Source: Planktosalinus sp963975935 (GTDB lineage Bacteria > Bacteroidota > Bacteroidia > Flavobacteriales > Flavobacteriaceae). From it: a stretch of 64,000 nucleotides of DNA. The notes beneath the pieces were generated by a model. That model had not been told where the DNA came from. It worked only from the letters and a program-made list of their open reading frames with translations, and did no database searches. Both the position numbers and the translations under genes were made by a program. The stretch spans positions 62,001 to 126,000 of the forward strand of contig CAXBIQ010000004.1 of the NCBI GenBank assembly GCA_963975935.1. Reading direction: 5' to 3'. Positions within the stretch are counted from its first letter, which is position 1. Each line of letters begins with the position of its first letter. This document shows, in pieces, positions 59,066 through 64,000 of this stretch.

Positions 59066-59979
59066 TGGATTATACAAAAATATTAAATGACATAAAACAA
59101 GAACTCTCTGATTTTCCAAACGATGGCGAAGTGGCAAGTTATATTCCTGAACTTTCAAAAGTTGACGGCTCAAAATTTGGCGTTCATCTTTATTCCATTG
59201 ACGGCTCACATCATTCTTTTGGAGATGCTCGAGAGCGATTCTCCATTCAAAGTATTTCAAAGGTATTTACGCTTACATTGGCAATGAGAGTAGTGGGTGA
59301 TGAACTTTGGGACCGCATGGATGTTGAACCGTCTGGCAATTCTTTTAACTCACTTTTTCAATTGGAGCAGGAAAACGGCATCCCCAGAAACCCCTTTATA
59401 AATTCAGGGGCCCTGGTACTTTCAGATATTTTAATTTCGGAGTATGAAAACCCCAAAGATGAAATTCTCAAATTTGTAAGAAAAATTTCAGGTGTGGAAT
59501 CCATTGATTTTGATGAGAAGGTTGCGCATTCAGAAAAACATCATGGGCATCGCAACGCCGCTCTCGTAAACCTTATGAAATCTTTTGGAAACATCCAAAA
59601 TGATGTCTATGACGTCTTGGATGTCTATTTTTATCAATGCTCTATTGCAATGAGTTGTGAGGAACTTGCAAATGCTTTTATGGTGTATGCTAATGAAGGA
59701 GAGTTTTTGCAAACCGGCGAAGAAATCTTAGCTCCCATAAAAGTTCAGCGTATCAACGCTTTGATGCAAACATGTGGCTTTTATGATGAAGCCGGCGAAT
59801 TTGCCTTCAGGGTAGGCCTCCCCGGAAAAAGCGGTGTGGGTGGTGGCATCGTTACCATCCATCCCGAAAAATACAGTGCAGCTGTCTGGAGTCCAAAATT
59901 GAATGAAAGAGGAAACTCCCTGTTGGGAATGGAAACGCTGGAGCGGCTTACCAACAAAACAGGGCTTTCAATTTTTTAA
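59065..59979 (+). CDS. glsA: Glutaminase
   Basis: 304 residues of the beta-lactamase-fold glutaminase family. SxxK motif in FSIQSISKVFTLTLA, then NPFINSGALVLSD, a Tyr/Lys region, and GVGGGIVTIHPEKYSAAVWSPK split near the end, all as in E. coli GlsA/YbaS. Hydrolyses glutamine to glutamate and ammonia; in E. coli it supports acid resistance. Co-translated with pepE. Confidence 0.94.
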   Translation: MDYTKILNDIKQELSDFPNDGEVASYIPELSKVDGSKFGVHLYSIDGSHHSFGDARERFSIQSISKVFTLTLAMRVVGDELWDRMDVEPSGNSFNSLFQLEQENGIPRNPFINSGALVLSDILISEYENPKDEILKFVRKISGVESIDFDEKVAHSEKHHGHRNAALVNLMKSFGNIQNDVYDVLDVYFYQCSIAMSCEELANAFMVYANEGEFLQTGEEILAPIKVQRINALMQTCGFYDEAGEFAFRVGLPGKSGVGGGIVTIHPEKYSAAVWSPKLNERGNSLLGMETLERLTNKTGLSIF

Positions 59980-60025
59980 ACTATAACTCATTTATTTTTG
60001 GTATTTTTAAATACACATTGAAAAA

Positions 60026-60322
60026 ATGGAAAACACGATTTTACATAAAGAAACAGATACAAATGGCTTGTTTTATATAGAAAACAAAGGGAAAATTATC
60101 GCAGAAATGCATTATACATTCCTTGAAGATGACCCCTCAATCATAGTCGTCAAGCACACCGATGTTAAACCGGATCTTAAAGGTCAGGGTATTGGCACAA
60201 AACTACTGGATGCATTAGCGGAATATGCACGTAAAAAAAACTTAAAAGTCACACCCCTTTGCCCGTTTGTAGAAGTGCAATTCAACCGAAACAAGAAATA
60301 CAACGACATTGAAGCCCAATGA
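60026..60322 (+). CDS. Small GNAT-like N-acetyltransferase
   Basis: 98 residues, the minimal YidJ/GCN5-related fold. Acetyl-CoA loop VKPDLKGQGIGTKLLDALAE and the final VTPLCPFVEVQFNRNKKY are visible. Target unknown. The stop overlaps the next gene by four bases (ATGA), so the small acetyltransferase and the double-domain one are translated together. Confidence 0.87.
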   Translation: MENTILHKETDTNGLFYIENKGKIIAEMHYTFLEDDPSIIVVKHTDVKPDLKGQGIGTKLLDALAEYARKKNLKVTPLCPFVEVQFNRNKKYNDIEAQ

Positions 60323-61254
60323 ATATCATTATTGAAACCCCCAGATTGTATTTGCGAGAATTCACAAACAAAGATGCAGATGATTTTTTTGACATGAACA
60401 ATGATCCTGAGGTAATCAAATATACCGGTGATGCCCCCTTTGTTTCTGCGGAAGCAGCAAAAGAGTTTATTGATCATTATGATCACTATAAAGTATATGG
60501 CTTTGGCAGGTGGGCGCTGTGTGATAAAACATCACATTCCTTTCTGGGTTTTTGTGGTTTAAAATACCATCCCAATCAAAACCTTGTTGAGGTGGGGTAT
60601 CGCTTAAAGAGAAAATACTGGGGCAATGGATATGCTACCGAAAGTACAGCTGCCTGTCTTGATTACGGTTTTAAGAAACTGAATCTAAAAGCAATATATG
60701 CGCACGCAGATCCTGAGAACAAGGCATCTGCCAATGTATTAACCCGCTGCGGAATGGAATACCTCTTTGATATAAATCACGACAATGCACTTGTAAACTT
60801 TTATAGAAAAATATCTGAAAAAATAGAAATAAAAGTTATAGACACTGAAGAAACAATAGCAATTCGGCAACAGGTACTCAGGGAAGGAAGTCCCCGGGAA
60901 GAATGTTATTTTCCGGGTGATAATTTGAGTACAACTGTTCACTATGGCATTTATGAAGAAAATAAGCTTGCCGGAATTGCTACTTTTTTAGAACAAAACC
61001 ACCCCGATTTTGAAGGAGCACACCTGCAATTACGCGGAATGGCGATTTTGGATCAATTCAAAGGGAAAGGCTATGGCAAACTCTTGGTTGAAACCGGTGA
61101 ACAACTCGCACAAACCAAGCAAAAGCAGTATATATGGTGCAATGCCCGCATTATTGCAAAACCGTTCTATGAAAAGCTGGGCTATAAAACTTTTGGTGAT
61201 TCTTTTGAAATTTCCAAAGTTGGCACTCACTTTGTTATGTATAAGAAAACCTAA
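60319..61254 (+). CDS. Double GNAT acetyltransferase
   Basis: 311 residues with two GNAT domains. The first (1 to about 170) is RimJ/RimL-like: ETPRLYLREFTNKDADDFFD, VGYRLKRKYWGNGYATESTA, NKASANVLTRCGMEY. The second (about 175-311) is ElaA-like: EECYFPGDNLSTTVHYG, LRGMAILDQFKGKGYGKLL and IAKPFYEKLGYKTFGD. Both acetyl-CoA loops look intact. The fusion may act on two substrates or form an internal pseudo-dimer; the targets are unknown. Coupled to the single GNAT gene upstream. Confidence 0.88.
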   Translation: MNIIIETPRLYLREFTNKDADDFFDMNNDPEVIKYTGDAPFVSAEAAKEFIDHYDHYKVYGFGRWALCDKTSHSFLGFCGLKYHPNQNLVEVGYRLKRKYWGNGYATESTAACLDYGFKKLNLKAIYAHADPENKASANVLTRCGMEYLFDINHDNALVNFYRKISEKIEIKVIDTEETIAIRQQVLREGSPREECYFPGDNLSTTVHYGIYEENKLAGIATFLEQNHPDFEGAHLQLRGMAILDQFKGKGYGKLLVETGEQLAQTKQKQYIWCNARIIAKPFYEKLGYKTFGDSFEISKVGTHFVMYKKT

Positions 61255-61268
61255 AACCATCACAGTTA

Positions 61269-62855
61269 ATGTTACAAAAATTCCTATTCATATTAATTCT
61301 CACTATCTTCTTTATATCTTGTAAGGACAAAGTTCAAGTGGTCCCGGAAGTAACGATTGAAGAGTCAGATTTAGACTCCCTTAATAAAATAAAAACAGTT
61401 TCTATAGACACGCTGTCACTTCTGTCAATCAGCGACTCGCTTGTTCAAACCTTTTACAGGGAAAACCAATTCAAAACCTTTTGGGTGTCTGATCAGTCAC
61501 GGGGGGATCTTATCAATGCATTATTAAATGTTAAAAAAGAAGGGCTGTTTGAAGATCATTTTGACCTTGACAGCATTCAAAAGAAAGAAATCATTCTTGA
61601 AAACCTTTCTGAAAAAGAACTCATATCCTATGATTTTTTACTTACTGAAAACTTAATGCGCTATATCTATAAGCTCGGTAAAGGAACTGTAAACCCAAAG
61701 GAAATGTATGGAGATTATGATTTAAAGGCTGATTTATTTGATTTTAAAACCATATTATTCAGGTTTCAGGAAGAAGATTTTGACAAAGTAATCAATGATA
61801 TAAAACCCCAACATATCGTTTATAAAAAATTAAAAACAGCCCTAACACTTATTGATGAATATCCAAATGAGAATTTATCTAAAATTGAAATCGAAGATAA
61901 ACTGGAAATCAATGATACCACAGAAGCTGTTATTTCTATTAAAGAAAGATTGATATTCTGGAAAGATTTAAAAGCACAGGATAGTATTACTCCTGTTTTT
62001 GATGAAGAAACAGAACTGGCAGTAAAGAAATTTCAAATGCGTCACGGCCTTGCTACAGATGGTGTTGTGGGAGTGGGAACTGTATATGCCCTAAACAAAA
62101 CCCCGGAACAAAGAAAACAGCAGATTATAGCAAATATGGAACGATGGCGTTGGTATCCCAGAAATCTCGGCGAAGAATACCTTATCATAAATATTCCTGA
62201 TTATACCTTGCATGCCGTTAAAAAAAATGACACAACTAAGACAAACAGGGTAATTGTGGGTAAAAGCTCAAGAAGAACCCCTGTTCTGTCTTCCACATTC
62301 AGCCATTTGGTTTTCAATCCCACCTGGACCATACCACCCACCATTAAGAAAAATGATATTGTTCCCTCTGTAAAAAGGGACAGGGGCTATCTGGCTTCAA
62401 AAAACATGACCGTTTACGACAGGCAGGGAAACAGAATACACCCTGATGACTGGAAAGAAAAAGATGCACTTTCTTATCGTTATGTCCAAAGTCCGGGAGC
62501 ATACAATTCGCTGGGATTGGTAAAATTTATGTTTCCCAACCGTTTTATGGTGTACCTTCATGACACCAATTCCAGAAGCTTTTTTGACAAGGCAAACCGT
62601 TCCTTAAGTTCGGGGTGCGTGCGGGTACAAGATCCTTTTGATCTCGCTGCATATTTATTGGATGATCAGGAAAAGTGGAGTTTGGAAACCATCAATAAAT
62701 TGGTTAAAACAAATAATACAAAAGAAGCAAAAATGACAAAAGACGTCAATGTCCACCTCTTCTACTGGACTGCGTGGAGTGAAGACGGAACGTTACAATT
62801 CCGGGACGACCTTTACAATAAGGATGATGCTTTGTATAAAGCCTTATCAGATTAA
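61269..62855 (+). CDS. L,D-transpeptidase lipoprotein (YcbB/LdtD-like)
   Basis: 528 residues. Lipoprotein signal with FFISCKD (Cys about 18), an N-terminal scaffold domain, a peptidoglycan-binding helix bundle (VFDEETELAVKKFQMRHGLA, about residues 240-275), then a YkuD domain with WTIPPTIKKND and the catalytic His/Cys in VYLHDTNSRSFF and SLSSGCVRVQDPFDLA. Makes 3-3 cross-links or attaches proteins to murein in the periplasm. Its 3' end overlaps the opposing transpeptidase gene by nine bases. Confidence 0.93.
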   Translation: MLQKFLFILILTIFFISCKDKVQVVPEVTIEESDLDSLNKIKTVSIDTLSLLSISDSLVQTFYRENQFKTFWVSDQSRGDLINALLNVKKEGLFEDHFDLDSIQKKEIILENLSEKELISYDFLLTENLMRYIYKLGKGTVNPKEMYGDYDLKADLFDFKTILFRFQEEDFDKVINDIKPQHIVYKKLKTALTLIDEYPNENLSKIEIEDKLEINDTTEAVISIKERLIFWKDLKAQDSITPVFDEETELAVKKFQMRHGLATDGVVGVGTVYALNKTPEQRKQQIIANMERWRWYPRNLGEEYLIINIPDYTLHAVKKNDTTKTNRVIVGKSSRRTPVLSSTFSHLVFNPTWTIPPTIKKNDIVPSVKRDRGYLASKNMTVYDRQGNRIHPDDWKEKDALSYRYVQSPGAYNSLGLVKFMFPNRFMVYLHDTNSRSFFDKANRSLSSGCVRVQDPFDLAAYLLDDQEKWSLETINKLVKTNNTKEAKMTKDVNVHLFYWTAWSEDGTLQFRDDLYNKDDALYKALSD

Positions 62856-63542
62856 CCGGGATTTTGAAAGATAATCATCTGAAGGAAAATAAATAAACAA
62901 ACACGACTTCTCTTTAATCAAATCGATTATTAGTTTACTTTCTTCCCTAGGCAATGAAGGACAACCCAGACTTCTGCCAAGCCTGCCGTGCCGGGTGATA
63001 AAGTTTTCAGACACATAATCTGCACCGTGGATGACAATGGCTCGTTCCCGGGCTTTATCATTAATACCCTTTTCCAACCCATCCAACCTTAGTGAATATC
63101 CATGCTTGCCAAAATAAGTTTCGGCTGTAGCATAAAACCCTAAACTGCTCTGAAAGGATTCAGGAATGTTTGAGAAGGCACGGGCAAATTCATTGCCGGT
63201 ATTCCTGCCGTGGGCCACATACGTTTGATGAATAACCTCGTTTTTCTTTAAATCAATTACCCAAAGACGTTTTTCATTAGCTGACATGCTAAAATCAACA
63301 ACAGTGAGTAAGTTCTTTTTTATTTTTCCGGATTCTTGAAGTCGGTAATAGCCATCAAGGGCATAAGTAAAACTTTCTTTGGTAGGTAAGTCAAAATGAC
63401 TTGTATTTAAACTTTCGTAAACAATTTCTGACTTTGAAAGTTCAGTGGTTGCTGGTTCTGGTGTATGGAGATTTGTGCTGCTGGAGTTTGTTGAATAGGA
63501 AATAAATCCAAATAACAAAATGGGGAGAATCTTGTATATCAT
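62847..63542 (-). CDS. Murein L,D-transpeptidase catalytic domain protein
   Basis: 231 residues. N-terminal signal (MIYKILPILLFGFISYS) and then a compact YkuD-like catalytic domain of the second type: VAHGRNTGNEFARAFSN, ERAIVIHGADYVSENFITRH and the catalytic Cys in RLGRSLGCPSLPREES. Expected in the periplasm. Converges with and overlaps the larger L,D-transpeptidase gene; both likely act on the same cell wall. Exact reaction unproven. Confidence 0.88.
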   Translation of the reverse strand: MIYKILPILLFGFISYSTNSSSTNLHTPEPATTELSKSEIVYESLNTSHFDLPTKESFTYALDGYYRLQESGKIKKNLLTVVDFSMSANEKRLWVIDLKKNEVIHQTYVAHGRNTGNEFARAFSNIPESFQSSLGFYATAETYFGKHGYSLRLDGLEKGINDKARERAIVIHGADYVSENFITRHGRLGRSLGCPSLPREESKLIIDLIKEKSCLFIYFPSDDYLSKSRLI

Positions 63543-63743
63543 TCGTAATCTTTAGGTTAAACTTTTATTTGGGCTTTCCAAAAATAGAAATTAAATTGGA
63601 AAATCAAAATAAAAGAATCTCAATTGTACTTATTTTATGGTGTTTCTTAGCTTTTTAACGAAGCAAAATAGTATTTGGTATACTCAAAGTCTTAAAGTTT
63701 TGAGAGAATAAACACTCAGGGGAAATGAAAAGAAAATACTTAG

Positions 63744-63751
63744 TACATTTG
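63744..63751 (+). promoter_or_regulatory. -7 promoter element for gpmI
   Basis: TACATTTG, exact TAnnTTTG match, 16 bases before the ATG at 63768. No TTTG box found at the usual spacing. Confidence 0.5.
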
Positions 63752-63767
63752 TACCATATCCAAAATT

Positions 63768-64000
63768 ATGCATAAAAAAGTCCTCTTGATGATTTTAGAT
63801 GGTTGGGGCATTACCCAAGACCCCAACGTTTCTGCCATTGCAAAAGCAAATACGCCGTTTATAGACTCTTTATATTCAAAATACGCACACGCACAACTGC
63901 GCACAGACGGCCTGAATGTGGGACTTCCCCGGGGGCAAATGGGCAACAGCGAGGTGGGCCACATCAATCTGGGTGCCGGGCGTATCATCTATCAGGAACT
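63768..64000 (+). CDS. gpmI: 2,3-bisphosphoglycerate-independent phosphoglycerate mutase, N-terminal part
   Basis: 77 residues visible; the gene runs off the window end. MHKKVLLMILDGWG with the first metal-binding Asp and GQMGNSEVGHINLGAGR with the phospho-accepting Ser are exact GpmI signatures. Interconverts 3- and 2-phosphoglycerate, the step before enolase (gene at 20487). About 500 residues are expected in full. Confidence 0.95.
   Translation, partial: MHKKVLLMILDGWGITQDPNVSAIAKANTPFIDSLYSKYAHAQLRTDGLNVGLPRGQMGNSEVGHINLGAGRIIYQE

Noticed and set aside
8751..63767. tRNA, rRNA or CRISPR arrays in the intergenic gaps
   Set aside because: No cloverleaf or GTTCRANNC arm and no regularly spaced 25-40 base repeats were seen; the repeats present are 7-11 base units.

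Overview
The window looks like a chromosomal segment of a member of Bacteroidota, class Flavobacteriia, most likely an environmental (possibly marine) Flavobacteriaceae. Evidence: a SusC/SusD pair, FecI/FecR plus an STN-type TonB receptor, many SPII lipoproteins, the arrangement rpsL-rpsG-fusA-rpsJ without tuf, and Bacteroidetes-type promoters (TTTG / TAnnTTTG). Base composition is moderately AT-rich. No rRNA, tRNA, CRISPR array, transposase or phage gene was seen. Layout: 1-881 holds the end of an M28 peptidase gene and a DUF1456 gene. 930-6970 is an ECF sigma / FecR anti-sigma / TonB receptor locus with two divergent lipoprotein genes sharing a repeated module. 6972-18986 is mixed: argS, lipoproteins, a visibly AT-richer two-gene segment lying between two copies of a 16-bp direct repeat (11273-13246), marC, a DUF2867 reductase, a CpeT-like lipoprotein and two guanidine-modifying enzymes around an outer-membrane barrel. 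19068-23026 carries gltA, eno and carA. 23131-40410 is the str/S10/spc/alpha ribosomal supercluster, all on the minus strand, from rpsL to rplQ, with secY, infA and rpoA. 40593-49408 carries a BamA-like protein, SusC, SusD and two paralogous lipoproteins. 49483-52519 has rlmB, a rhomboid protease and rarA. 52608-56298 is the lower 3-hydroxyanthranilate (kynurenine) pathway: 2-aminomuconate deaminase, aminomuconate-semialdehyde dehydrogenase, ACMSD and an O-methyltransferase. 56299-64000 holds PAP2, TatA, pepE, glutaminase, acetyltransferases, two L,D-transpeptidases and the start of gpmI. How parts work together: the ribosomal block has a textbook promoter in front of rpsL and a strong terminator after rplQ, but it is interrupted between rpsJ and rplC by an 80-bp double-palindrome element and a terminator-like hairpin. 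The ECF locus shows the same GTAGGGTAT motif 41-42 bases before the divergent lipoprotein gene and before fecR, which suggests a sigma-specific regulon. Less expected features are period-7 intergenic repeats at about nine places (one has become the C-terminus of CarA), one C-terminal domain shared by three lipoproteins at two separate loci, and starts of rlmB, rarA and tatA placed directly after a -7 element. No clearly new biological system is proven. The ECF locus with its modular lipoproteins and the repeat families are the best candidates for follow-up.
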